Below are positions 44,144-54,300 of a DNA stretch of 64,000 nt, in pieces. The notes beneath the pieces were generated by a model that searched no databases, had not been told where the DNA came from, and was given only the letters and a program-made list of their open reading frames with translations. The stretch is from Shewanella jiangmenensis (GTDB lineage: Bacteria > Pseudomonadota > Gammaproteobacteria > Enterobacterales > Shewanellaceae). The translations under genes were made by a program, and so were the position numbers. The DNA lies in assembly GCF_018596335.1 (NCBI RefSeq), contig NZ_JAHEPS010000008.1, positions 1 through 64,000 on the forward strand, in the 5' to 3' direction. Numbering within the stretch: position 1 is the first letter of the stretch; each line of letters begins with the position of its first letter.

Positions 44144-46891
44144 ATGCTTCGAATCGTGTTGAGTATTGGGCTTTGGTTGCTTTGTTTTGCCGCTCAGGCA
44201 CAGCCAAGCCAGCAGCAAATAATCAACACACAGGGACGTGAAAAGTTGATCCTGATGAATCAATACCTTGCTGTGGAGGCCGAGGTCGACGGCCGTGCAG
44301 CACTCGCCTTTATCAATCAGATTGAACCCTCACTGCCGCTGCAGCCCGAAAATCCACTGGTTTACGAGTACTACCTTTATAAGATAAACGCATTACGGCT
44401 TTCCGGTGACAACAACACCGCGCTGGCACTGGCGGATAGGCTTAAAACGTCAGCGAAGCAGCTCAACGAGCCTGATTACGTTAAAAAAGCCCTGCTGATG
44501 CACTCCAGATTACAGCTGGAGATGGCCAATTCGGACGCCGCCAAGGAAGACGCCATTGCCTTGCTCGCGCTCTACAGCAAAGACGAGCAATCCATCGCCC
44601 ATGGCGAGGCGCTGCTGAATCTCGCCAATATCGAAATGCAGCAAAATCAATACAGTAATGCTTACAAAGCCATGCTGAATTCGCTCGCCATGTTCGAAGG
44701 TCTTGGCGACCAGCCTCATATCGCTACGGTTAACGCCCGCATTGGCCTTTTGTACCGCACCATTGGCGATTTGGACCATGCCCTGTCTCACATGCTCAAA
44801 GCGCTGGATATCCATATCCGTGTTGGCAGTAAACGTGAAGCCTCAGAGACATACAACAATACTGCCATCATATTCAAAGACCTCGGTAGGTATGAAAAAG
44901 CCATTGAGTTACATAAAAAATCCCTCGCACTGAAACGGGAAATCGGCTATCAGCGCGGCATGATTTATTCGATGAATAACCTGGGCGAGACATCGAGGCT
45001 TAAAGGCGATCTGGCCGCTGCAAAACAGTATCTTGATGAGGCAAAAGCCCTGGCCACCAGCCTGAACAACGACATGCTGCTGGGCTCCAACTTTCTGTAC
45101 CAGGGCAGGATAGCGCTGCAGGAATCCAATCTTGAGCTGGCGCGCTCCTACCTTGAGCGGGCGATGGCCATTTACAACAAACGCCACGCCAGCGACCGCA
45201 AAGCCGAAGGACTGGTTGAGCTCGCAAGGCTCAGTGAGATGACAGGTGATGATGCAGCCGCTATCAGCCAGCTGCGTGAAGCGGTGGCAGCTGCCCGCGC
45301 CGCCGAAAAAAATCTGGTGCTTTTTGATGCCTACGAAAAGCTTGCCAAACTGCTGCACAAAACCGGCCAGCACGCCGAGGCCTTTGACATGCTCAGCACT
45401 TACCTGAGTGAACGCAATAAACTGCTCGACCTTAACAGTCAGCAGCGGATTGAGATGTTGGTGGTGTCCAATCAGGTCAACGAGGCCAAGCGCTCGCTGC
45501 AACTGGTGCAGCAGGAAGCGGCCCTGACCGAAGCCAGGCTGCAAAACCAGATTGCCGAGCGCAACATGATCCTGTTCGCCAGCCTGTTATCGCTGGCGCT
45601 GGTGTTCTTTTTGTACTCCCGCCGTCAGCAAAAACAGCAGCTGGCAATGGAAGTGGCCGCGCGGGAAGCCATTGAAGAGAAAGAGCAGCAGCTGAGCCTC
45701 GCACTCTGGGGCAGTGGCGATGTGCTGTGGGACTGGGATTTACGCAGTGGTAACCTGAGTCACCGCAACGCAGAGCGCTTCGAGCAATTGCCACAACGCT
45801 TGTCGCCAACCGATTTAAAACAATTGAAAAACCATATACATCCGGATGACTTTGACGAATTTGAGCAAGCCATCCAGCGGATTCTGGCGCGCCGGGATGA
45901 CATTTTTGATGTGAACTACCGGGTCAAGCTGCAAAACGGCGACTGGCTGTGGATGCACGATCGCGGCAAGGTTGTCGAGCGCGACCAAAACGACCAGCCC
46001 ATACGCCTTGCCGGCACGCTGCACGACATCAGTGAGCTTAAACAGCACGAGATGTCGTTGCTGTCGCTTAACAGCAATCTTGAGTCCCACGTGGCCCAGC
46101 GCACCCACGAATTGCAGCTGGCGCTGAAAGACCTCAAGTCGGCGCAGGACAACCTGATTGAAGCCGAAAAAATGGCCTCGCTCGGGCGCCTGGTGGCCGG
46201 CATCGCCCACGAAATCAACACCCCGATTGGCACCGCCACCACAGCAACGACCCACATCATTGAGGAACTTGAGAAAATTCAAAACCTCTACCAGAGCGGC
46301 GAGCTGACAGAAGAAACCCTTGAGGCCGGACTGTCGCAGCTGCACGAGGGCCAGCATCTGATCAATCGCGGTTTAAACCGCACCTCAAGGCTGGTTGAAC
46401 AATTCAAGTCCCTCGCCACGCCACCCAGCACCGAGCCTGCCAACGAATTTTCGTTCCAGCTGCTGGTGAATGCCGCCTTTGAGCAAGCAAAAGTGGGCGC
46501 CGAGCTCAGTAGCCCGCTGCAACTGAGCACTGGCGTAGATCAAACGATGCGAACCTATTTCGATGCGCTGATGCAGGTGATGACCATATTGCTTTGCAAC
46601 GTATGCGAGCACACCGCAGACACACCCAATGCCGAAGTCAAAGTCTCCATCAGTGACAGCCCGGCCCAATACACCATCACGGTGGATGACAACGGCCCCG
46701 GGCTTGGCGATGACGAAATGAGTAAAGTATTCGAGCCCTTCTACACCACCAAACGCAGCACAGGTCACATTGGCCTTGGCCTCAATATCGCCTACAACAT
46801 CATCAATCAGGTCTTTAAGGGCGATATCCGCTGCCAGCCCTCCAGCCTCGGCGGCGCCTGCTTCAGCCTGTCGATTCCAAAACTGACTTAA
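44144..46891 (+). CDS. TPR-PAS sensor histidine kinase
   Basis: A 915-aa membrane kinase. A signal-like start (residues 1-20) leads to a periplasmic region of tetratricopeptide repeats (about 50-430). One membrane helix lies at about 474-492, followed by a short coiled coil, a PAS domain (about 520-635), a second coiled coil, the dimerisation domain with phospho-acceptor H689 (AGIAHEINTPIG) and the ATPase domain with DDNGPGLGDDE and GHIGLGLNI. The output half resembles DctB/NtrB-type kinases. No response regulator is beside it, so its partner is unknown. The TPR sensor suggests that it reads a protein or peptide outside the membrane. A GGGAG site precedes the ATG. Confidence 0.93.
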   Translation: MLRIVLSIGLWLLCFAAQAQPSQQQIINTQGREKLILMNQYLAVEAEVDGRAALAFINQIEPSLPLQPENPLVYEYYLYKINALRLSGDNNTALALADRLKTSAKQLNEPDYVKKALLMHSRLQLEMANSDAAKEDAIALLALYSKDEQSIAHGEALLNLANIEMQQNQYSNAYKAMLNSLAMFEGLGDQPHIATVNARIGLLYRTIGDLDHALSHMLKALDIHIRVGSKREASETYNNTAIIFKDLGRYEKAIELHKKSLALKREIGYQRGMIYSMNNLGETSRLKGDLAAAKQYLDEAKALATSLNNDMLLGSNFLYQGRIALQESNLELARSYLERAMAIYNKRHASDRKAEGLVELARLSEMTGDDAAAISQLREAVAAARAAEKNLVLFDAYEKLAKLLHKTGQHAEAFDMLSTYLSERNKLLDLNSQQRIEMLVVSNQVNEAKRSLQLVQQEAALTEARLQNQIAERNMILFASLLSLALVFFLYSRRQQKQQLAMEVAAREAIEEKEQQLSLALWGSGDVLWDWDLRSGNLSHRNAERFEQLPQRLSPTDLKQLKNHIHPDDFDEFEQAIQRILARRDDIFDVNYRVKLQNGDWLWMHDRGKVVERDQNDQPIRLAGTLHDISELKQHEMSLLSLNSNLESHVAQRTHELQLALKDLKSAQDNLIEAEKMASLGRLVAGIAHEINTPIGTATTATTHIIEELEKIQNLYQSGELTEETLEAGLSQLHEGQHLINRGLNRTSRLVEQFKSLATPPSTEPANEFSFQLLVNAAFEQAKVGAELSSPLQLSTGVDQTMRTYFDALMQVMTILLCNVCEHTADTPNAEVKVSISDSPAQYTITVDDNGPGLGDDEMSKVFEPFYTTKRSTGHIGLGLNIAYNIINQVFKGDIRCQPSSLGGACFSLSIPKLT

Positions 46892-46944
46892 CTTACCCCA
46901 GCCCACAGGCCACAAATTCTCAGTGTCACCCTACTGCAAATACC

Positions 46945-46966
46945 AAAGCTCCCCGCGGGGAGCTTT
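46945..46966. terminator. bidirectional terminator after the TPR kinase
   Basis: A perfect 10-bp stem AAAGCTCCCC / GGGGAGCTTT with a GC loop between two convergent genes. Confidence 0.92.
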
Positions 46967-46971
46967 TTGGT

Positions 46972-47562
46972 TTAAGCCGCTTGCAGCGCCTGTGACTGCA
47001 GGCTGCGCCAGTGCTTTTCCATCAGCGGAATACTGAAGCCGTAACACAAGACCACAATCAGCGGCTGCAGGGTAAAGCTTTGCTCGGGCCAGAGGAAAAA
47101 GGCGATGGTGCAAAGCGCAGTGCGCACAATCGCATGCACAATCGCCACCGTGCGGCCAGCCAGCACACCATAGACCAGCCACATCAGGCCACTTTGCACC
47201 GCGACCGCAAAGGGCAGCACCAGGTAGTTTTCCATAAAGGCCACTATGGTGATGCTGAAGGTTAAAAAACTCATGCCGAACCCAGCCAGAAACACTTTAT
47301 CAAACCAGTTGCTGTCGGCGGTGCGTTTGAACGAGATGCGCTCGCCGGTAAAGCGGCAGATAAACATCGCCAGATAAACAATAGAGCCGGTGAGGATAAA
47401 GGTTGCCATCACCAACTGCTGCGCCGGCAATACCAGGCTTAAACCAAACAGCGCCAGCCACACCAGGGTGCCGGACAGCGGCATCGCAAGGCCGCGGGCC
47501 TGACGAAATTCAATCAGTTGTTTATCCAGTGACTTAGCGGTGAATTCAGTGTTGTGGCGCAT
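46972..47562 (-). CDS. membrane protein of unknown function
   Basis: A 196-aa protein with about five to six membrane helices after a polar start (MRHNTEFTAKSLDKQLIEFRQARG). The ATG at 47560-47562 follows GGAGG at an 8-base spacing; upstream in-frame codons reach into the neighbouring methyltransferase gene and are ignored. It lies downstream of the GIY-YIG and methyltransferase genes, 106 bp after the latter. Family not recognised. Confidence 0.82.
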   Translation of the reverse strand: MRHNTEFTAKSLDKQLIEFRQARGLAMPLSGTLVWLALFGLSLVLPAQQLVMATFILTGSIVYLAMFICRFTGERISFKRTADSNWFDKVFLAGFGMSFLTFSITIVAFMENYLVLPFAVAVQSGLMWLVYGVLAGRTVAIVHAIVRTALCTIAFFLWPEQSFTLQPLIVVLCYGFSIPLMEKHWRSLQSQALQAA

Positions 47563-47668
47563 GTGCTTATCCTCCATGTTTTGATGGGATAAGTATCTTC
47601 GCATTCCACATCTTGCAGCAGTGGCGCTTGTCAGCAGTTGTGGATGACATTTGTCATCGATTAGCCCA

Positions 47669-48454
47669 TCAGCACTCAGGCTTACGCGCTTTAATGGAAA
47701 ACACCATAGGTATTGGCTTGCCTTCGAGACGCTGGCGATAACGGCCGGGCTCTTCTTCCACAAGGTTTTCGAAACAGTTGTAGGGGCTGAAGTCGTATTC
47801 CCGCAGCGATTCAATCACCAGCCCCGCCCTGATAAGCGCCGACACCAGCTCGCCCATATCGTGCGACCAGCTCACCAGCGTGTTTTCGGCCTCGCGGCTG
47901 TTTTCAGTGTAACTGCCTCCCTGCTCCACATCGGCCTGGCCGGTGTAGAAGTAGTCATAACCATCCAGCAGTGCCTTAACCGGATGAAACTCGGCAAGGT
48001 AAAACTCGCCGCCGGGCTTAAGACAGGCGGCTATGGTGCGCGCCCATGTAGCTAAATCGGGAAGCCAGCAGAGCACGCCGTAAGAGGAATACACCAGGTC
48101 GAACTCGCCCTGCACCAGCTCGCGCGCATCCAGCACATTGCCGCAGACAAAGCTCGCTTTATCATCGAGTTTGAGTTCGGCGGCGATATGATTTGCCGCC
48201 GCAATCGCCTTGGGCGACAGATCAAGCCCGGTCACTGATGCCGCACCTTCGCGAGCCCAGGACAGGGTGTCCTGACCAAAATGGCACTGCAGATGCAAAA
48301 GGTGTTTGCCAGCCACATCAAGCTCAGCCAGTTCGATTTCCCTCAGACTGGTGTTGCCCGCCATAAAGCCGGGCAGATCGTAAAAGTCAGATTCGAGATG
48401 CAGCTCGGTGCGGTTATCCCAACCTTGCTGGTTAATGGCCAAAAACGCGTCCAT
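47669..48454 (-). CDS. class I SAM-dependent methyltransferase
   Basis: A 261-aa enzyme with motif I as LLHLQCHFGQDTLSWAR and motif II GLDLS (about residues 50-78), followed by FDLVYSSYGVLCWLPD and the post-motif LKPGGEFYLAEFH. The substrate is unknown; the variation from GxGxG to QCHFGQDT is typical of a widespread group of small-molecule methyltransferases. It starts 3 bp after the stop of the GIY-YIG gene. Confidence 0.92.
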   Translation of the reverse strand: MDAFLAINQQGWDNRTELHLESDFYDLPGFMAGNTSLREIELAELDVAGKHLLHLQCHFGQDTLSWAREGAASVTGLDLSPKAIAAANHIAAELKLDDKASFVCGNVLDARELVQGEFDLVYSSYGVLCWLPDLATWARTIAACLKPGGEFYLAEFHPVKALLDGYDYFYTGQADVEQGGSYTENSREAENTLVSWSHDMGELVSALIRAGLVIESLREYDFSPYNCFENLVEEEPGRYRQRLEGKPIPMVFSIKARKPEC

Positions 48455-48457
48455 GGG

Positions 48458-48784
48458 TTAACTCTCCTTTGTTGCCGAAATTTGTACCGCTACTTGTGCA
48501 GCAATTGCCTGAACTGACAGCAGATTGGCTTCGCTGGCAATCAATGCTTCTTTGGCGGCCTTATTGAGTTTTTTAACGGCAAGCTCCCGTCTGAGCGCAT
48601 CGCCGCGCCCGCCCGCAAGCTCGTGATACACCAGCTCAAGCGGGCCCCGGCCGCGCAGGTATTTGGCGGCCTTGGGGCCGCCGCTACTGTGTTCGCTAAA
48701 GCGGCGCGCCACATCTGTGGTCACGCCGGTATAGAGCTCACCACCACCGCAGCGGATGATGTAAAGCTGCCACTGCTGACTCAC
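48458..48784 (-). CDS. GIY-YIG domain protein (UPF0213 type)
   Basis: A 108-aa single-domain protein with the motif YIIRCGGGELYTGVTTDVARR (shown in part), where the catalytic YIG equivalent is YTG, and RFSEHSSG. It resembles E. coli YhbQ, which has been linked to DNA nicking. It is the first gene of a short operon with the methyltransferase. Length is typical. Confidence 0.9.
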   Translation of the reverse strand: MSQQWQLYIIRCGGGELYTGVTTDVARRFSEHSSGGPKAAKYLRGRGPLELVYHELAGGRGDALRRELAVKKLNKAAKEALIASEANLLSVQAIAAQVAVQISATKES

Positions 48785-48857
48785 ACTATGCCCCAGTCAT
48801 TGAAACAGCCTGACTTATCGCTGTGGCCCGCATCTATATAGCGCTGCCAGCCGCCAC

Positions 48858-50969
48858 TCATTCAAGCCCCCAGTGATGCAAAAAGAAGGCGAATTCCAGT
48901 GCCGTGTCTTCAAACTGGCGATAGCGGCCGGATTTGCCGCCGTGGCCTGCGTCCATGTCGGTCACCAACAGCAGCTCGTGGTCGTCTGTCTTGTAGTCCC
49001 GCAGTTTTGCCACCCACTTGGCTGGCTCAAAATACTGCACCTGGGAGTCGTGCAGCCCTGTGGTCACCAGCATGTGCGGATAGGCTTTGCGCGCTACATT
49101 GTCGTAGGGCGCGTAGCTCAGCATATAGTCGAAGCTCGGCTTTTCGTTGGGGTTGCCCCACTCGTCATATTCGTTGGTGGTCAGCGGAATCGACTCATCC
49201 AGCATGGTGGTCACCACATCAACAAAAGGTACGCCCGCATGCATGGCGAGGTACTTGTCGCCAGCCATGTTAGCCACGGCGCCCATCAAAAGCCCGCCGG
49301 CACTGTGGCCGCACGCGACGATTTTGTCTTTGGCGCCATAACCTTGGCTTACCAGGCCGTCGGTTACGTCGATAAAATCAGTGAAGCTGTTGATTTTGTT
49401 AAACATGCGTCCTGCATCATACCAGGGGCGACCGAGCATTTCGCCGCCGCGGATATGGGCGATGGCATACACCACGCCCCGGTCGAGCAGGCTTAATGCC
49501 GAGAGCGAAAAGTCCGGGTCCACCACGGCGCCGTAGGCTCCGTAGCCGTATTGGTACAATGGATTACTGCCGTCCTTTTTGAATTTGTCTTTGCGGTACA
49601 CCAGCGACACCGGAATAAGGGTGCCGTCACGGGCGGGCAGCATCAGCCGTTCGCTCTGATAAGCGCCCGCCTCAAAACCCGGCACCTGCAGCTGTTTTTT
49701 CAGCTCCCGCTCGCCGCTGCCCAAGTGATAATCGAAGGTTGAATCCGGAGTGGTCAGGCTCGAATAATGAAAGCGCACCACCTCTGAATCCTGCTCTGGA
49801 TTGCTGCCAAGCCAGGTCACGTAGGCATTTTCGTTAAAGGCGATTTCACGCGGCTCGCTGCCGTCAGGGCGATAAATGCGAATGTGGGTGGCACCCGCCT
49901 CGCGGGTCTGCAGCACCAGCGCCTGTTTCAGCACCAGCATGTCTTCAATCCGCACCGCCGGGTCGTAGGGCAAGAGCTCGCGCCACTGTGACTTGTCGCC
50001 GCTGTGGCTTGCATCCACCTGCATCAGGCGGAAATTGGTGGCCTGCCAGTTGGTGAGCACATAATAACTGCTGCCGAGTTTGGCGATGGAATACTCAAGC
50101 CCTTCTTCACGGGGCAAAAACGGCCTGAAGCTGCCAAGGGGCGTGTTGGCATCGAGCAGGCTGACTTCGCTGGTATTGGTGCTTTCGTGATAGAGCACTA
50201 TCTGGCTGTCGTCGAGGCTTTTGCCAAGGCTGATGTAGAAACTGTCGTCTTGCTCTTCATACACCAGCACATCGTCGCTCTGACGGGTGCCAAGCCTGTG
50301 ACGGAATACCTGAAACCCCAGCAGGGTTTGCGGGTCTTTGGCGATGTAGAACACATGCTCGCCATCGTTGGCCCACATTACTTCACCCTCGGTGTTGTCG
50401 AGCACATCATCAAGCAGCTCGCCAGTTTTGAGGTTTTTAAAATAAATCTTATAGATACGGCGGCTTAAGGTGTCTTCACCAAAGGCAAACAGGGCGCCGT
50501 CTTCGCTTAAACTAGTGCCGCCGAGGGAGTAAAACTCATGGCCTTCTGCGCGCAGGTTTACATCGAGCAGCACTTCTTCGGCGCCATCGAGGGCAGGCTT
50601 ACGGGCAATAATCGGGTATTCGCGCTCACCCTCAACCCGGCGATAGTAGTATTGCCCCTTCCAGCGCTGCGGCACCGAACTGTCATCTTTGACCAAACGA
50701 GAAGTCATCTCGCTGAAGAGCCTGTCTTTCAAATGCTTCCACGGCGCCATCTGCGCCTCGGCATAGGCATTTTCGGCATTGAGGTGGGCGATGACTTTCT
50801 CATCGGTGCGGGAGTCATCCCGCAGCCAGTAGTAATTGTCGGTGCGGGTAACACCATGGAGGGTCATCACATGGGGGATTTTTTCGGCGACAGGCGGCTT
50901 ACTACCGCTCAGATGACTGCAGGCAGACATAAGTAAACAAACTCCAGCGACAAGTAGGTGTGATTTCAC
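48858..50969 (-). CDS. S9 prolyl oligopeptidase-family lipoprotein
   Basis: A 703-aa serine peptidase related to oligopeptidase B. The signal peptide ends in the lipobox LMSAC, so it is probably a lipoprotein facing the periplasm or outside. An N-terminal beta-propeller covers about residues 85-430. The alpha/beta hydrolase domain has the nucleophile S556 (GHSAGG), the acid in LHDSQVQYFEP and the His in DAGHGGKSGR. The start is GTG at 50967-50969; no ATG gives the signal peptide. Classical oligopeptidase B is cytoplasmic, so the lipid anchor is notable. Confidence 0.93.
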   Translation of the reverse strand: MKSHLLVAGVCLLMSACSHLSGSKPPVAEKIPHVMTLHGVTRTDNYYWLRDDSRTDEKVIAHLNAENAYAEAQMAPWKHLKDRLFSEMTSRLVKDDSSVPQRWKGQYYYRRVEGEREYPIIARKPALDGAEEVLLDVNLRAEGHEFYSLGGTSLSEDGALFAFGEDTLSRRIYKIYFKNLKTGELLDDVLDNTEGEVMWANDGEHVFYIAKDPQTLLGFQVFRHRLGTRQSDDVLVYEEQDDSFYISLGKSLDDSQIVLYHESTNTSEVSLLDANTPLGSFRPFLPREEGLEYSIAKLGSSYYVLTNWQATNFRLMQVDASHSGDKSQWRELLPYDPAVRIEDMLVLKQALVLQTREAGATHIRIYRPDGSEPREIAFNENAYVTWLGSNPEQDSEVVRFHYSSLTTPDSTFDYHLGSGERELKKQLQVPGFEAGAYQSERLMLPARDGTLIPVSLVYRKDKFKKDGSNPLYQYGYGAYGAVVDPDFSLSALSLLDRGVVYAIAHIRGGEMLGRPWYDAGRMFNKINSFTDFIDVTDGLVSQGYGAKDKIVACGHSAGGLLMGAVANMAGDKYLAMHAGVPFVDVVTTMLDESIPLTTNEYDEWGNPNEKPSFDYMLSYAPYDNVARKAYPHMLVTTGLHDSQVQYFEPAKWVAKLRDYKTDDHELLLVTDMDAGHGGKSGRYRQFEDTALEFAFFLHHWGLE

Positions 50970-51354
50970 GACAGATGGCCGTCAACACAGTATGTTACCC
51001 GACATAGTGAGCAACATATCCGCCATTTACAATGGCTGGGCAGCAATCACCACAACCGGCGCGGCGTTATGGCCTTAGCTCCTGGCCTTAGACTGTGGCC
51101 TCATCTCTTGATTTCAACTTCTGATTTCAGCCCCCGATTTCAGCAATTAATCATCGCCTTTATCTGCTATCACCGGGACGCTTGTCGGTATAGGGCGTTA
51201 ATCCCGCCTTTTTATACGGTTTTTGTGAGCTAGATTAGAAAACCATGAACTACTTTTCGCCACTCCTTTTTGCTTATGGTAAACCTTTGCGACCCGAGCC
51301 CGGGCATGGAAGCAAACAGGGCAACGATTATTCGCTACACAGGGACCCTTTTCC
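50970..51354. other. divergent intergenic region with a repeat array
   Basis: A 385-bp gap between the S9 peptidase and the GGDEF-EAL gene. The 13-bp array (51071-51148) takes up its middle. An AGGGA site at 51341-51345 serves the GGDEF-EAL gene. No other gene was seen. Confidence 0.6.
51071..51148. repeat. 13-bp tandem repeat, six copies
   Basis: Six units of exactly 13 bp: GGCCTTAGCTCCT, GGCCTTAGACTGT, GGCCTCATCTCTT, GATTTCAACTTCT, GATTTCAGCCCCC and GATTTCAGCAATT. The first three share GGCCT and the last three share GATTTCA, so the array has two sub-families in the same register. No open frame or hairpin explains it. Confidence 0.85.
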
Positions 51355-54300
51355 ATGTTGTCGCTGCACAACTACAGCCTGAGACAAAAGCTCATTCTTT
51401 TTGCGGTGTTGCCCATGTTTATGCTCGGCATATTCGGCATCATTCGCGCATGGGGGCTGCATCAGGATTTCAAAACTGCCCATCGAAATGCACTGGCTAT
51501 TCAGGTGAGCGGCCAGATAGCCGACCTTATCTACGATTTGCAGCAGGAGCGCGGCTATCAAAGCAAAGAGGCCGAGGACAGCGAGGCACTTTCACAGCAA
51601 CAGGCCAATACCGACGCTACATTTCGCCGCTTAATGCAGAGTGACGATCTGGCCAAACTGCTTGTGGTTCTCGATGAAGACGCCCACCTGCAACTCGCCC
51701 AGCAGCTTACTGAACTGAAAACCAGCCTCAATCAACTCAGCCTGTCCCGCAATCAGGACGTTGCACACAGCACTGCCGGCGACACCGACTTTTTCGATAA
51801 GCTCAATAATAAGCTGCTGCTGTTGGTCAATCAGTTGCAGCACCAGACCGACGATGCGGCCCAGTCCCGCGCCTATGCCGACCTGTTGCTGGTGCTGCGC
51901 GCCCAGGAGCTTGCCGCGCGGGAGCGCAGCCTGGTCAATGACATTCTCTCATCCAACACCCTTGAGCTTGCCGTCCTGCAGCCACTGGAAAACCTGTGGC
52001 TTGAGCAGGCGCACACCATGGCGCTGGCTCAGGATACCTTTGAAGATGAGCATCGGCTGCTACTGCTGAAATTGCTCGCATCGCTGCCAAATCAGCAGGT
52101 TGAGCAAATCCGCCAGCGCCTCGGTGAGCAGCGGCAAATCGCAGAGATAGCGCAGCAGCTCAGCGAGCTTATCGGGTTTGGTGCCATGGTGCACCGGGCC
52201 AGAGCCTCGCTGCTGCATGGCGAGCCGGCCACTGCCACCTCCCAGCAACAATGGCAGGAAGCGAGCCTGCTGCTTTCAAAGCTGAGGGAATTCTGCCACT
52301 TAAGCGATGGCCAGCAGCAGGCGCTGCAAAGTCTTACCGATGCCCTGTCAACCTATCACCAGCCAAGCCTTATACCGCAAGACAATGCTGCCCTCAGCCC
52401 TGATTTAGCGCCCGGCCACTCAAATCTAGAGCCCGGCCATTCGGATGCAGAACCCGGCAGGCAGCATGCCGGCATAGCGCTGGCCATACAGGCGCTAAAA
52501 ACTCCGCCGCCGCCGATTGATGCCGCCCTGTGGTGGCAGTTTGCCAGCGAGCAGATTGGCATGCTGCACGGCTTAAGCCACGACATAGGCCATAACATTG
52601 AACAGCTCAGCCGCCATCAGATGCGCATGGCGCTGTTGTACATCGCGGTATATAGCCTGGCCTCGGCGCTCACTTTGCTGCTGTCGCTGCTGCTCGGGCG
52701 CAAAATCATCGCCAGCTTTATGAACAAGATTGAAGCCATCGCCGCCGTTATGCAGCAAATGGCCGCCGACCCAACACTGGAACTGACCATTAAAACCAAG
52801 GGCTCGGATGAAATTGCCCGCATGGCACAGGCGATGAACACCATGCTTGGCCAGCGCAAAAAGTACCGTCAGGAACTGAGCCGCGCCGCCGCCGTGTTCA
52901 AGTATTCCGCCGAAGGCATCATAGTCACGGATGCCGATAATCATATCGAACTGGTCAATCCGGCCTTCACTCAAATCACGGGTTACAGCCTTGATGAGGT
53001 AAAGGGCCGCAATCCGTCGATGCTGAGTTCGCACCGCAACTCGCCGCAGTTGTATGCCGCCATGTGGGAGTCGCTGCAGGCCACCGACAAATGGGAAGGC
53101 GAAATATGGAACCGCCGCAAAGATGGCCAGGTGTATCCTGAGTACCTTGCCCTGACCCTGGTGCGCGACGACGAAGGCCGCATAGTGCAGCACATTGGCC
53201 TGTTTATGGACATCAGCCGCCGTAAGCAGTACGAACAGGATCTCTGGTATAAAGCCAACTTCGACACCCTCACCGACCTGCCCAACCGCAAGCTGCTGTC
53301 TGAACGCCTCGCCCATGAAATCAAGATGGCCAGCCACGACTCGCGCAAACTGGCGGTGATGGTGCTGGATTTGGACAGATTCAAATTCATCAACGACACC
53401 CGTGGCCACGAGTGCGGCGATGCACTGCTAAAAGCCGTCACCAAGCGCCTGCAAGCCCTGTTGGGGCCAACGGATTTTCTGGCGCGGATTGGCGGCGATG
53501 AATTTGTGCTTGTGCTGCCGCGCCTTGCCCAGGAGCTGATGGTCGAGCAGCAGGCCATGAAGGTGCTGCAGGCCTTGGGCGAGCCCTTTGTTATCGAGCA
53601 GCAGCAACTGGAGCTGTCGGCAAGCCTCGGCATCGGCCTGTATCCCGAAGACGGTCAGGACGTGGAGTCACTGCTCAGCAATGCCGAAACGGCGCTCTTT
53701 GGCGCCAAAGACGATGGCCGCAACAATTTCAAATACTTCACCCCCATGATGAACCAGGCCATGGTCGAGCGGCACGCGATGGAGCGGGCATTGCGCCGGG
53801 CGATGCTGCGCCGGGAATTCCTGCTGCACTATCAGCCGGTGGTGGACATCAAAACCGGTGAAGTAACCGGCCTTGAAGCCTTATTGCGCTGGCAAGACCC
53901 TGACAAGGGGCTGATCTCGCCAAGCCACTTTATCCCGGTGGCGGAAGACATGGGGCTGATGGTACCCCTCGGTCAGTGGGTCATTGACACCGCCCTTGGC
54001 GATCTCGCGGCGCTACACGCGCAGGGCTTTGGTCTCAGCATGGCCATCAACGTCTCCGCCTGTCAGTGCCGCGACAAGCAGCAGGGCCTCGCGCAGCAAC
54101 TGGCGCAGGCGCTGAACCGCCACGGCATTGCGCCGCGTCATCTGCATGTGGAAATCACCGAAAGCATGTTGATGGACGACAGCAATCATTGCCTCGCGAC
54201 CCTCAATCATATCCGCGACCTTGGCTGCACCATTTATCTCGATGACTTCGGCACCGGCTACTCATCCTTGAGTTATCTGAAAAAATTCCCGATTTCGGTG

